Assembly: GCA_017458065.1 (NCBI GenBank)
Contig: JAFTGD010000010.1
Location: 108,183-172,182 of the forward strand
Length of the DNA stretch: 64,000 nt
DNA from: Oscillospiraceae bacterium
GTDB lineage: Bacteria > Bacillota > Clostridia > Oscillospirales > Oscillospiraceae
Direction: 5' to 3'
Positions within the stretch are counted from its first letter, which is position 1. Every line of letters starts with the position of its first letter. A model generated the notes under the pieces. That model saw only the letters and a program-made list of their open reading frames with translations, ran no database searches and had not been told where the DNA came from. Shown here one piece after another: positions 42,696 to 50,378 of the stretch. Position numbers and translations under genes: made by a program.

Positions 42696-43510
42696 GTCTG
42701 GAGTCCTCCTGTGTTTCCATTTTTCTTTTTATATCCCGATCTTCCGATAAGGGAAGACAAGATAACAAGGATCAGCGTCGCCGCAAACATCAGTGTGCAG
42801 AGGGCGTTGATTTTCGGCGTGACGCCGGTTTTGAGCTGAGTATAGATCAGGATCGGCAGGGTGTTGACCTTGACCCCTGTCACAAACACGCTCACGATCA
42901 CATCGTCAAAGCTCATGGCGAACGACAGCATCATTCCCGACAGGATCGCCGGGGCAATCAGCGGCAGCGTGATGTCAAAGAACACACGCGTCCGGTTGGC
43001 CCCGAGGTCCCGGGCAGCCTCTTCGTAGCTCTTGTCCATCCCGGCGAGCCGCGCCTTGACCTGCATGAATACATAGGGGATGCAGAAGGCGGTGTGGCTG
43101 ATGATCAGCGTCGTCATGCCGAAGGGCAGCCCCAGCAGCGAGAAGAAGGCCAGAAAGATCATGCCGAGGATAATCTCCGGCGTCATCATGGGAAGCGTCG
43201 CGATGTATTCCATGAAGCCCCTGCCCCGGAAGCCCGTCCGCACGGTGCCGATGGCGCCGAGGGTGCCGATCGCGGCGGCGGCCAGGCTGGAGATCGCCCC
43301 GAGCAGAAAGCTGTTGAGGATCGCCGTGCCGATGGCCCTGTCCTTGAAGAGCTGGGCGTACCATTTGAGCGAGAAGCCCGACCAGACGGAGCTGATTTTG
43401 CTCTCGTTTACGGAGTAGACCATCACGATCACGATCGGCAGATACATGAGCGCCGTGAGGACGATAAGATAAAGGTCGGGAAAGCGGCTCTGTTTCTTCT
43501 GCTTCCTCAT
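42692..43510 (-). CDS. potC: Spermidine/putrescine ABC transporter permease PotC
   Basis: The 272-residue membrane protein begins MRKQKKQSRFPDLYLIVLTALMYLPIVIVMVYSVNESK and has six predicted helices. The EAA loop SYEEAARDLGANRTRVFFDITLP (about 160-182) contacts PotA. It overlaps potB and potD by four bases on either side, showing tight translational coupling. Confidence 0.94.
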   Translation of the reverse strand: MRKQKKQSRFPDLYLIVLTALMYLPIVIVMVYSVNESKISSVWSGFSLKWYAQLFKDRAIGTAILNSFLLGAISSLAAAAIGTLGAIGTVRTGFRGRGFMEYIATLPMMTPEIILGMIFLAFFSLLGLPFGMTTLIISHTAFCIPYVFMQVKARLAGMDKSYEEAARDLGANRTRVFFDITLPLIAPAILSGMMLSFAMSFDDVIVSVFVTGVKVNTLPILIYTQLKTGVTPKINALCTLMFAATLILVILSSLIGRSGYKKKNGNTGGLQT

Positions 43511-44367
43511 ATCATGCCCTCCATTTCCTTCGCGCCGGTGATGCGGCGGTAGAGCAGGATGAGGATGCTGGTCATGGCCATCATGATCACGGAGAGCGCC
43601 GCCGCAAAGGGCCAGTCATGGACCTTCATCAGCTGTTCCTGGATCACGCTGCCCAGCAGGACGATCTTGTTGCCGCCCAGAATATCCGCGACGAAGAACA
43701 GGCCCATCGAGGGGACAAAGGTCAGGATCACGCCGGTCATCAGCCCGGGCATGGTGAGCTTCAATGTGACGGTGAGGAAGGCCTTTGCCGGGCTTGCGCC
43801 CAGATCCCTGGCCGCTTCCACCAGCGTCCAGTCCATCTTCTCCACGCTGGAATAGACCGATAGCATCATAAACGGCAGCAGCGCATATACCATTCCCACC
43901 GCCACGGCGGGATAGGTGTACAGCATCTTCAGAGGCTTTCTGATCAGGTGCAGCGCCATCAGCAGCTTATCCAGCAGGCCGTTGGCCCGGAAGATGATGA
44001 TCCAGCCGTACAGCCGCATCAGCGAGCTTGTCCAGAACGGGATCATCACCAGCAGCAGAAGCAGCGCGCGCCTCTTCGGCGGCAGCTTCGCCATAAAGTA
44101 GCCGAAGGGATAGCCCAGCAGGCTCACCAGCACCGTCACCAGCAGCGCCAGCTTCAGGGATTCGATCAGGGTGTTGTAGTAGAGCGGTTCCAGAATCCGG
44201 GCGTAGTTGCGCAGGGTGAACTCCTGTACCACGCCCCAGGTCTCGGCCCGGGTCATGAAGCTGAGCACCAGCATGTAGACAAAGGGACCGATGAGGAAAA
44301 CCAGCGTGAACAGATAGAGCGGCGCGAGGAAGACCGCATTCTCCCAGCCGCGGCGTTTAGGTTTCAT
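43507..44367 (-). CDS. potB: Spermidine/putrescine ABC transporter permease PotB
   Basis: The 286-residue membrane protein starts MKPKRRGWENAVFLAPLYLF and has six hydrophobic helices. Its EAA loop is VEAARDLGASPAKAFLTVTLK (in two parts, about 190-210). The ATG at 44367 overlaps the end of potA by eleven bases. The frame stays open far upstream inside potA in a different reading frame, which is not coding. It pairs with PotC to form the channel. Confidence 0.94.
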   Translation of the reverse strand: MKPKRRGWENAVFLAPLYLFTLVFLIGPFVYMLVLSFMTRAETWGVVQEFTLRNYARILEPLYYNTLIESLKLALLVTVLVSLLGYPFGYFMAKLPPKRRALLLLLVMIPFWTSSLMRLYGWIIIFRANGLLDKLLMALHLIRKPLKMLYTYPAVAVGMVYALLPFMMLSVYSSVEKMDWTLVEAARDLGASPAKAFLTVTLKLTMPGLMTGVILTFVPSMGLFFVADILGGNKIVLLGSVIQEQLMKVHDWPFAAALSVIMMAMTSILILLYRRITGAKEMEGMI

Positions 44368-45430
44368 CCTCGGCCTCCACACAGAGCGCATGCTCCTTCC
44401 GGAAACGGAAGCGGACGTGTTCCCCGGGGCTGAGGTCAAAGTCGATCCCGTGGCGGCTGGCGATGACTTCTTCCCCTTCTCCGGTCTCCAGGGCGATCCG
44501 CAGCATGCCGGCGGCAAAGCTCTTTTCCTTGACCACGGCCGGGATCCCGCTCTCTGTCTCGGATGCAAAGTCCACATACTCACTGCGGACCGCGACGGTG
44601 AGCACCTCGCCGGCCGCGGGAGGAGCGGCGTTTGCCAGGACGGGCATGCGCACGCCGCCGCTCTCCAGACAGAGCGTGTCGCCCTCATAGGCCGCCCTGC
44701 CGCGCAGAACGTTTGCCGAGCCCACGAAGCGGGCCACATAGGCGTTCTTCGGCCGGTCATAGATCTCGGAGGGAGTGCCGAACTGCTGGAAGACGCCGTT
44801 TTTCATGACGCCGATCCGGTCGGACATGTTCAGGGCTTCCTCCTGATCGTGGGTGATATAGATAAAGGTGATGCCCAACTGCTTCTGCAGGCGCTTGAGC
44901 TCGATCTGCATCTGGCGGCGCAGCTGCAGGTCCAGCGCGCCGAGCGGCTCGTCCAGAAGCAGCACCTTCGGCGCGTTCACAATGGCGCGGGCAATCGCGA
45001 TGCGCTGCCGCTGACCGCCGGAGAGCTCCGTGGGCCTCCGCTCCTCAAAGCCCGGCAGCTGGACCAGCTCCAGCACCTCGGCCACCGCCTTGCGGATCTC
45101 GGGCTTCTTTTTTCCTTTCAGCTTCAGGCCGTAGCCGATGTTTTCGGCGACCGTCATATGCGGGAACAGCGCGTAGCTCTGGAAAACCGTGTTCACGTCC
45201 CGCTTTTCAGGGACCTCGTCCGTCACATCGCGTCCCTCCAGAAGCACCTGACCGCTGTCACAGGTCTCAAGCCCGGAGATGATGCGCAGGGTCGTCGTCT
45301 TCCCGCAGCCGGAGGAACCCAGCAGGGTGATGAACTCCCCTGCCCGGGCGGCAAAACTGATGCCCCGGAGAACTTCCGTATCCCCGAAGCTTTTTCGAAT
45401 GTCCCTGAGTCCCAGAATGGTGTCGCTCAC
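44357..45430 (-). CDS. potA: Spermidine/putrescine ABC transporter ATPase PotA
   Basis: The ATPase has 357 residues: Walker A GSSGCGKTTT (about 38-47), signature LSGGQRQR (about 137-144), Walker B VLLLDEPLGALD (about 156-167), switch ITHDQEEAL, and a C-terminal TOBE region (about 245-357). GTG at 45430 has GGGAGAG eight bases upstream; a TTG 17 codons earlier has none, so the GTG is chosen. It is the first gene of the pot operon and is followed by overlapping potB. Confidence 0.93.
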   Translation of the reverse strand: MSDTILGLRDIRKSFGDTEVLRGISFAARAGEFITLLGSSGCGKTTTLRIISGLETCDSGQVLLEGRDVTDEVPEKRDVNTVFQSYALFPHMTVAENIGYGLKLKGKKKPEIRKAVAEVLELVQLPGFEERRPTELSGGQRQRIAIARAIVNAPKVLLLDEPLGALDLQLRRQMQIELKRLQKQLGITFIYITHDQEEALNMSDRIGVMKNGVFQQFGTPSEIYDRPKNAYVARFVGSANVLRGRAAYEGDTLCLESGGVRMPVLANAAPPAAGEVLTVAVRSEYVDFASETESGIPAVVKEKSFAAGMLRIALETGEGEEVIASRHGIDFDLSPGEHVRFRFRKEHALCVEAEDET

Positions 45431-45498
45431 CGATGCATCTCTCCCGCGGTCTGTCTTGTCGCTCGTCTTAATTCCTACCAATTCGATAGATTATTATG

Positions 45499-45527
45499 TT
45501 TATACTCCATTCCACACCAAATGTCAA
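45499..45527 (-). promoter_or_regulatory. Sigma-A promoter of potABCD
   Basis: TTGACA (45522-45527), a 17-base spacer and TATAAA (45499-45504) on the minus strand. Confidence 0.85.
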
Positions 45528-45539
45528 TAGGAATATATG

Positions 45540-45593
45540 GCAGCGCATAGAACGCATTACCCAAAACCGGTAATATGTCCTGTGCGCTGCTTT
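45540..45593. repeat. Long imperfect hairpin upstream of potA
   Basis: Outer arms GCAGCGCA/TGTGCGCTGC enclose inner arms ATTACC/GGTAAT around CAAAAC. It lies just upstream of the pot promoter and marks the change to lower GC sequence. Confidence 0.5.
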
Positions 45594-45745
45594 GCGGCAA
45601 CGAACATGTCGCTTTGTTCACTCTATGCCATCTTCTGCCGCCATGTTCACTGCAGACGTTCCAGTAAAAGCATTCTCTATGACCCTTATTCCATAAAACG
45701 GTATTGTCATTGGTATTACTCCCGCCGTTAGAGGGAGGCTTAATA

Positions 45746-46081
45746 CTAAATCAGCTGTTCAATCTGTGCGAGGAAAATCGGCAACTCATCAAAGATGACC
45801 TCTACAATAATATTCCAGTTTGTTCCGTCATAGTCATGAACCAAACGGTGTCGAAGCCCAGCAATCATTCCCCATGGAATGTCAGGATGCGCTTCTTTGA
45901 ATTCATCGGATAAATAATATACGTGCTCTCCGACATTGTATAGCGGCGTCGTCACGAGCCACTGGAGAGAGTATTCCGTCAGAAGTGCGCTCCGCTCTAT
46001 ACTGTTGTCCTGGATATACTGAAGCAATTTGGCCGTATTGTCATATATTTTTTGTAATCTCTGCTGGTCCGAGTACTTCAC
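45746..46081 (-). CDS. hepT: HepT-like ribonuclease toxin (DUF86)
   Basis: The 111-residue all-helical protein has the HEPN RNase motif R-x4-H-x-Y in GLRHRLVHDYDG (about 87-98); the Tyr is the residue modified by the partner in studied systems. The start MKYSDQQRLQKIYDNTAKLL is typical of DUF86. Its start overlaps the stop of the nucleotidyltransferase gene by four bases. Together they form a MNT/HEPT toxin-antitoxin module, in a lower-GC patch downstream of no recognised element genes. Confidence 0.88.
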   Translation of the reverse strand: MKYSDQQRLQKIYDNTAKLLQYIQDNSIERSALLTEYSLQWLVTTPLYNVGEHVYYLSDEFKEAHPDIPWGMIAGLRHRLVHDYDGTNWNIIVEVIFDELPIFLAQIEQLI

Positions 46082-46380
46082 GCAACATGCACCCTCTCTC
46101 TCATAATTGTATTGTAAAAGTCACTATTTTCATTTATTTCATGGATTTCAAAGACATCAACGTTCTTCTCAAGCGCTTTTCTCAAATCTTCCGCAAATGC
46201 AAAGATCATAGTGCGTCTGAACTTTTCGCCTCCGTAAACCAAAAAGTCAAGATCACTGCTGCACGTTGCCTCACCCCGTGCATAAGAGCCAAAAAGGTAT
46301 ACTTCACGGATTTGGTATTTGTCCGCAATCGGTTTCACTATATTGCGTATCATTTCTTTTTCATAAACAGAATCTGACAT
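46078..46380 (-). CDS. mntA: MntA-like nucleotidyltransferase antitoxin
   Basis: The 100-residue minimal nucleotidyltransferase has the GSYARGEATCSSDLDF motif (about 31-46), the GSx10DxD signature. A third acidic residue lies in VDVFEI. In the known MntA/HepT pair, such an enzyme adds AMP to the toxin tyrosine and neutralises it. The ATG at 46380 has GGAAGG nine bases upstream; the frame is open nine codons further without a better site. It overlaps hepT by four bases. Confidence 0.88.
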   Translation of the reverse strand: MSDSVYEKEMIRNIVKPIADKYQIREVYLFGSYARGEATCSSDLDFLVYGGEKFRRTMIFAFAEDLRKALEKNVDVFEIHEINENSDFYNTIMRERVHVA

Positions 46381-46465
46381 TTTCTTCTTCCTTCCTATTT
46401 TCTCCAAAGAATGACATTAACGGCAGTTCCGCTGGTTGATTACTCTTGCCGTTTGTGAGAGCACA

Positions 46466-46810
46466 TCATGCCAGCTTATTGTAATCAACAACCTGCTTAC
46501 TTCTTTTTTTCGGAGCCGGGAGCTCCTCATACATTGCCTCCAGTATTTCCTTCAGAAAGTCCCTATTCTCCACATTGTCCACCAACAGCATTTCTTGTGC
46601 GCCTTCATACGGCAGTTCCATACTCGCAGCTGGCATCCTGGCCGCAGCGGTTTTGGTAGGCTTTATGAGAAACCGATCATCATAAACGCCGCCGACAATC
46701 TTACCACGATAGTAAATGATGTATTCACCCATCATTGCCCGGTAGGATACGTCGTCAAGTTCTGAAAGCTGCTCCAAAATGAAATCCAGATATCCCTTAC
46801 TTGATGCCAT
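46466..46810 (-). CDS. TfoX N-terminal domain protein
   Basis: The 114-residue protein matches the stand-alone TfoX N-terminal domain: MASSKGYLDFILEQLSELDDVSYRAMMGEYIIYY (start and the MMGEY motif, about 26-30), then GKIVGGVYDDRFLIKPT. In proteobacteria TfoX promotes competence; lone N-domain proteins in Firmicutes have no known role. It follows the GNAT gene by 11 bases with its own AAGGAG, so the two are probably co-transcribed. Confidence 0.85.
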   Translation of the reverse strand: MASSKGYLDFILEQLSELDDVSYRAMMGEYIIYYRGKIVGGVYDDRFLIKPTKTAAARMPAASMELPYEGAQEMLLVDNVENRDFLKEILEAMYEELPAPKKRSKQVVDYNKLA

Positions 46811-46821
46811 TGTAACGCTCC

Positions 46822-47295
46822 TTATAGATCACACACCATTATGAATTCTTCAGCATTTTCATCAACCGTCCTGAATCCCACTGCCTCATACATCTCGACT
46901 GCATAGTTCATTTTCTGTACCGCAAGAGAGGCTTTTATATATCCCTGCGCTCTGAGCACGTCCAGCATTTCTCTCATCAAAGCTGTTCCGATGCCTTTCC
47001 CTCGATAATCCTTATACAGCGCGATGGCAAAGGATGGAATACCATCGTCTACATGACCATAGTCGTTCATGATCCTTGTCCAGACAGCGCCGACCACCTT
47101 GCCGTCCACTTCTGCCACGAGGCAGTTGTCCGCTGCTCCGTCTCCAAAGCCCTCATAGTACAAAGAAAGCTCTGGCCGCTCTATGATCGATCTATCAGGC
47201 GGTTCCATACCTTCAGGAATGAAGATCGCTTCATACAAAAAGTCTTTTAGTAGTTCAGTTTCATCATCTCTGAGCTTTCGTATCTGCAAATTCAT
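46822..47295 (-). CDS. GNAT family N-acetyltransferase
   Basis: The 157-residue acetyltransferase has motif A with YKDYRGKGIGTALMREML (about 98-115, the acetyl-CoA pyrophosphate loop R/Q-x-x-G-x-G/A) and motif B ASLAVQKMNYAVEMYEAVGF (in parts, about 125-144). Substrate unknown. GAGGTGAA lies directly before the ATG at 47295. The TfoX-domain gene follows. Confidence 0.88.
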   Translation of the reverse strand: MNLQIRKLRDDETELLKDFLYEAIFIPEGMEPPDRSIIERPELSLYYEGFGDGAADNCLVAEVDGKVVGAVWTRIMNDYGHVDDGIPSFAIALYKDYRGKGIGTALMREMLDVLRAQGYIKASLAVQKMNYAVEMYEAVGFRTVDENAEEFIMVCDL

Positions 47296-47463
47296 TTCAC
47301 CTCGTGATCTCGCCGCTTTCTGACGGTGGGATTTGTCCCATTGATCCGCCGGTAGCACGAAACTGCGAGAATCTCTCATCCTCATAAAACCACATTCGCA
47401 TCAGAATCTCTCTGTTTTTTCCGAGTCGCATTTGCCCATCAATTTCAAACGCGAGATACTCGT

Positions 47464-47742
47464 TTAAAGCATTCTTGTATCCTCACGACGGGATTGTGTA
47501 ATCCAATTTGCAACATCTTCTTCAGAGAACAGATGGGCTTTCTCGTCTTTACCTCCCATTTGCTCCTGAAAACGCATTAAGGCATAGCCTGCCGAGTTGA
47601 CTACACGCACGTTATTGCCATCTACAATAAAGGTAACGCGATCACCACTCTCAACTCCTAACGCTGTTCGTACGTTTTTGGGTATTGTGACCTGACCTTT
47701 TGCCATGACCCGTGCATCATTTACAAATGCTGTATTTGCCAT
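47464..47742 (-). CDS. AbrB/MazE-type DNA-binding protein (orphan antitoxin)
   Basis: The 92-residue protein carries a SpoVT/AbrB swapped-hairpin domain: ARVMAKGQVTIPKNVRTALGVESGDRVTFIVDG (about 10-42). The C-terminal tail FSEEDVANWITQSRRED is of the type that contacts a toxin. No toxin gene follows; the next 168 bases hold only an in-frame fragment containing LAFEIDGQMRLGKNREIL, without a start, which I cannot assign and which could be a remnant. It has its own promoter and GGAGG site. Confidence 0.85.
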   Translation of the reverse strand: MANTAFVNDARVMAKGQVTIPKNVRTALGVESGDRVTFIVDGNNVRVVNSAGYALMRFQEQMGGKDEKAHLFSEEDVANWITQSRREDTRML

Positions 47743-47795
47743 ATTTTCTTATACCTCCGATTTCAAAAGCATGGAAGTAGGGATTTCCTGCTTTT

Positions 47796-47823
47796 ATTAT
47801 ACGCAATCGCGGAAAATAATCAA
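47796..47823 (-). promoter_or_regulatory. Promoter of the AbrB-like gene
   Basis: TTGATT (47818-47823), a 16-base spacer and TATAAT (47796-47801) on the minus strand. Upstream, TAAGAATACA (47839-47848) and TGTATTCTTA (47871-47880) form a 10-bp inverted repeat. Confidence 0.7.
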
Positions 47824-47875
47824 CAAGCATCTTTAAGCATAAGAATACACCAGTTTCTACTATTTCATAATGTAT

Positions 47876-47892
47876 TCTTAAAGATTCTGAAT
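47876..47892. repeat. 17-bp intergenic repeat, copy 2
   Basis: TCTTAAAGATTCTGAAT, identical to 40870-40886. Here it ends 16 bases before the -35 box of the small basic protein gene. Confidence 0.6.
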
Positions 47893-47907
47893 CCTCCCGC
47901 CGGAGCC

Positions 47908-47936
47908 TTGCATCACCTTCCGTTTTCCTGTATAAT
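47908..47936 (+). promoter_or_regulatory. Sigma-A promoter of the 60-residue protein
   Basis: TTGCAT (47908-47913), a 17-base spacer and TATAAT (47931-47936). Confidence 0.85.
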
Positions 47937-47968
47937 GTCCCTGCAATACAAAAACGGAAGGTGATGCA
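47909..47968. repeat. Perfect 18-bp inverted repeat around the -10 box
   Basis: TGCATCACCTTCCGTTTT (47909-47926) and its exact reverse complement (47951-47968) flank a 24-base centre with the TATAAT. The right arm contains the GGAAGG ribosome site of the next gene. Confidence 0.9.
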
Positions 47969-47969
47969 G

Positions 47970-48152
47970 ATGGATAAGTTTGTCCCGTACGAGAAGCTCT
48001 CCAAGAAGAAGCGGAGAGAACTGGATGCGCAGCGGCGCGAGACCTGGGCCATCAGCCCGATCACCCGCAGGCCCGAGAATCCGAAAGCGTATAAGAGAAA
48101 GAAGACACAGAACTGGAACGACGATTCCGCTTCTGTGTCTTCTGTTTTCTGA
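47970..48152 (+). CDS. Small basic conserved protein (60 aa)
   Basis: This protein of 60 residues begins MDKFVPYEKLSKKKRRELDA, continues with RRETWAISPITRRPENPKAY and ends in a Ser/Val-rich tail. Similar short Lys/Arg-rich proteins occur widely in clostridia as uncharacterised proteins; this is from memory. The ribosome site GGAAGGTG and a strong promoter support expression. It has no membrane segment. The highly basic first half suggests contact with nucleic acid or ribosomes, which is only inference. The gene is convergent with the MATE gene. Confidence 0.7.
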   Translation: MDKFVPYEKLSKKKRRELDAQRRETWAISPITRRPENPKAYKRKKTQNWNDDSASVSSVF

Positions 48153-48183
48153 CCCTGTATTCCTGCAGGCACAATTCTCTTCG

Positions 48184-49527
48184 CTATACCCGGCTCTGCT
48201 TCCAGCGTCCGCTCGCGATATAAACGCTGCAGATCGCAGCGCTCACAAAGGGCGCCGCGCTGTAGGCGGCGGCAATTCCCTCAAAGCCGAGCGGCGTATA
48301 CCGGCTCAGTATAAAGGCAAACAGATACCGGACCAAGTAGGCCGTAATAATGGCGCAGCACATAGGGACAATCGTATGCCCCGCGCCGGTCAGTGTACCG
48401 AAAAGGCAGAACATGATGTTCTCGACGACAAACCCGATCGCAAACCACCTCAGATAGCGGATTCCCGTCTCCACAACCTGCCGGTCGTCCGTGAAGAGGC
48501 CGAGCATCTGGGCCGGCCACAGCTCGCACAGGAGGGTGATCACCGCAGCGATCCCCGAGACCAGCCCGATCCCGGCGCCGAGCGCTTTCAGGATTCTTCC
48601 GTATTCCCGCCTCGCGTAGTTCTGGGCACACATGCTGATCATGGCCGTCATCATGGCCTGCCCTGCCAGCACGGTGAAATTCCAGAGCTTGGAGACGGCT
48701 CCCGCGGCCGCGGAATGATAGACCCCAAAACGGTTCACAAGTCCGCCTACCAGCAGAAAACTCGTATTGGTCAGCACCATCTGGATCACCTGCGGGGTGC
48801 TGATTTTCATCAGGCGACGCAGCTTCTCCCGGTCGAAGCCGAAGGCCTTCCTCTCAAAGCGGTAATAGCCCGCATGGCAGACGGCTCTGCAGATCAGCAA
48901 GGCGCTTGCCGCCTGGCTCAGGATCGTTGCAGCCGCTGCCCCGGCCGCTCCGGTGCGGAGCACTGCCACAAAAAGCAGATCCAGCACAATGTTCATCAGC
49001 ATGGTGCAGGTGACAATGCGCAGTGGCGTCACGCTGTCGCCGATGCCCCGCAGCACAGCGTAAAAACAGTTATAGGTGTAGACGAAAACCGTTCCGGACA
49101 TGCAGATGCAGAGATAGACCGCCGCTCCGGAAAAGCTTTCCGCCGGCGTGTTCAGGAAAACGAGAATCGGTCTGCAGAACAGGAGCACCAGCAAAGTGAG
49201 GCACAGCGCGATCAGAAGGATCAGGCTGTACATGGTCCCGAGCAAGCTCCGGATGACGTCATGCTCACCCCGGCCAAAGCTTTGCCCGGTCATGGCGGCG
49301 CCGCCGTTTGCGATGGCAACCGCCACCACCAGCACGACTGTCGTCACCTGCCCTCCGATGCTCACAGCGCTCATGCCGTCCGCTCCGGCAAAGTGGCCGA
49401 GGATCACCATATCCGCCACGTTGTAGACCGCCTGCAGGAAGTTGATCAGGATGATCGGCAGGGCAAAGCCCAGCAGCTTCCTGCCCGGATCCCCGACGGT
49501 CAGGTTGCCGCGTTCTTTCCGGTTCAT
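48184..49527 (-). CDS. MATE family efflux transporter (second copy)
   Basis: The 447-residue membrane protein has about twelve helices, with GFALPIILINFLQAVYNVADMVILGHFAGADGMSAV (about 20-55 in parts) typical of the family, and a matching second half around VNRFGVYHSAAAGAV. It overlaps the upstream methyltransferase gene by four bases (ATGA), so it belongs to the trigger-factor-like/TylF/MATE operon. This coupling suggests export of a product modified by the methyltransferase, or simple co-expression. Only weakly similar to the MATE protein at 15.4 kb. Confidence 0.92.
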   Translation of the reverse strand: MNRKERGNLTVGDPGRKLLGFALPIILINFLQAVYNVADMVILGHFAGADGMSAVSIGGQVTTVVLVVAVAIANGGAAMTGQSFGRGEHDVIRSLLGTMYSLILLIALCLTLLVLLFCRPILVFLNTPAESFSGAAVYLCICMSGTVFVYTYNCFYAVLRGIGDSVTPLRIVTCTMLMNIVLDLLFVAVLRTGAAGAAAATILSQAASALLICRAVCHAGYYRFERKAFGFDREKLRRLMKISTPQVIQMVLTNTSFLLVGGLVNRFGVYHSAAAGAVSKLWNFTVLAGQAMMTAMISMCAQNYARREYGRILKALGAGIGLVSGIAAVITLLCELWPAQMLGLFTDDRQVVETGIRYLRWFAIGFVVENIMFCLFGTLTGAGHTIVPMCCAIITAYLVRYLFAFILSRYTPLGFEGIAAAYSAAPFVSAAICSVYIASGRWKQSRV

Positions 49528-50378
49528 CCCCGCCACGGCTTTCGCAGGACCACGCTGCCGTGGAGATCGCAGACCGGCATCGGGAGGATCCCCTTCTCCC
49601 TGCAGAATTCCCGCACGGCCTTACCAGCGCCGGTATACTGCGTGCTGTTCACATCGTGGACCAGCAGCACGCCGCCGGGGGACAGGCGATCCCAGAAAAG
49701 GGGCAGCGCAGCCGCCGTGGGTGCGTACAGGTCCGCGTCGACCGAGACGAAAGCAAAGGTCTTCTCCATGCAGCTGCGGAAGGTCGCCGGGAAGTATCCC
49801 TTGTGGAACACGGCCCGATCCCGATAGAGCAGGCGCTTGTCGACAATGTCCTTGGCCGTCTCGGCAAAGTCCCCTGTCTTCGCTTTGGAAAAGCCCTGTG
49901 CCTGCTCAATCTCCACATCCTTTGCCGGGAAGCCCTCGAAGGTATCAAACAGATGAATGGTCCGATCCGGGAACGCCGCGTTGATAAGCACGGCAAAGTC
50001 GCCCCGAAATACGCCGAGCTCCGCCACATCGCCGGGGATCTTCTCCTCACGGATCTGCTCCGCCAGCAGGCGCATGGTAGCCACACGCGCATCAAAGGTC
50101 TTCAGGGCATCCGGCCGCAGAATCGGTCCGTCAAAGCCCAGTTCACGGATCTGCCGTTCCATCTGCCCTGCTCTTTCAGCATCCAGCACACAGAGGCAGA
50201 AGCAGTCCGGATCAAAGAGCAGACTCTCCTTCGGCGAGACCACGGGGATCCCGGCGAGCATCGTGCCCCATTTTGCCTCATAGTTATCCGCGAAACAGGA
50301 GATGGCATACCCCGTTCCGATCAGCCGGGAAATCATCGCCCCGAACTGTCCCGCGCCAAAGAGTACTACGGTTTTCAT
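49524..50378 (-). CDS. TylF/MycF-type O-methyltransferase with N-terminal Rossmann region
   Basis: The 284-residue protein has two parts. Residues 1-95 form a nucleotide-binding-like unit (VVLFGAGQFGAMISRL, then CFADNYEAKWGTMLAGIPVVSP). Residues 105-280 match the TylF family: VAELGVFRGDFAVLINAAFPDRTIHLFDTFEGFP (about 119-152 in parts), the metal-binding FVSVDADLYAPT, and VHDVNS. TylF-type enzymes methylate sugar hydroxyls using SAM and Mg2+. Target unknown. It is chained by four-base overlaps to the trigger-factor-like gene and the MATE gene. Confidence 0.88.
   Translation of the reverse strand: MKTVVLFGAGQFGAMISRLIGTGYAISCFADNYEAKWGTMLAGIPVVSPKESLLFDPDCFCLCVLDAERAGQMERQIRELGFDGPILRPDALKTFDARVATMRLLAEQIREEKIPGDVAELGVFRGDFAVLINAAFPDRTIHLFDTFEGFPAKDVEIEQAQGFSKAKTGDFAETAKDIVDKRLLYRDRAVFHKGYFPATFRSCMEKTFAFVSVDADLYAPTAAALPLFWDRLSPGGVLLVHDVNSTQYTGAGKAVREFCREKGILPMPVCDLHGSVVLRKPWRG

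Noticed and set aside
47909-47968. Invertible promoter (phase switch)
   Set aside because: The inverted repeats fit in form, but the 24-base interval is far shorter than known invertons and no recombinase gene is near.
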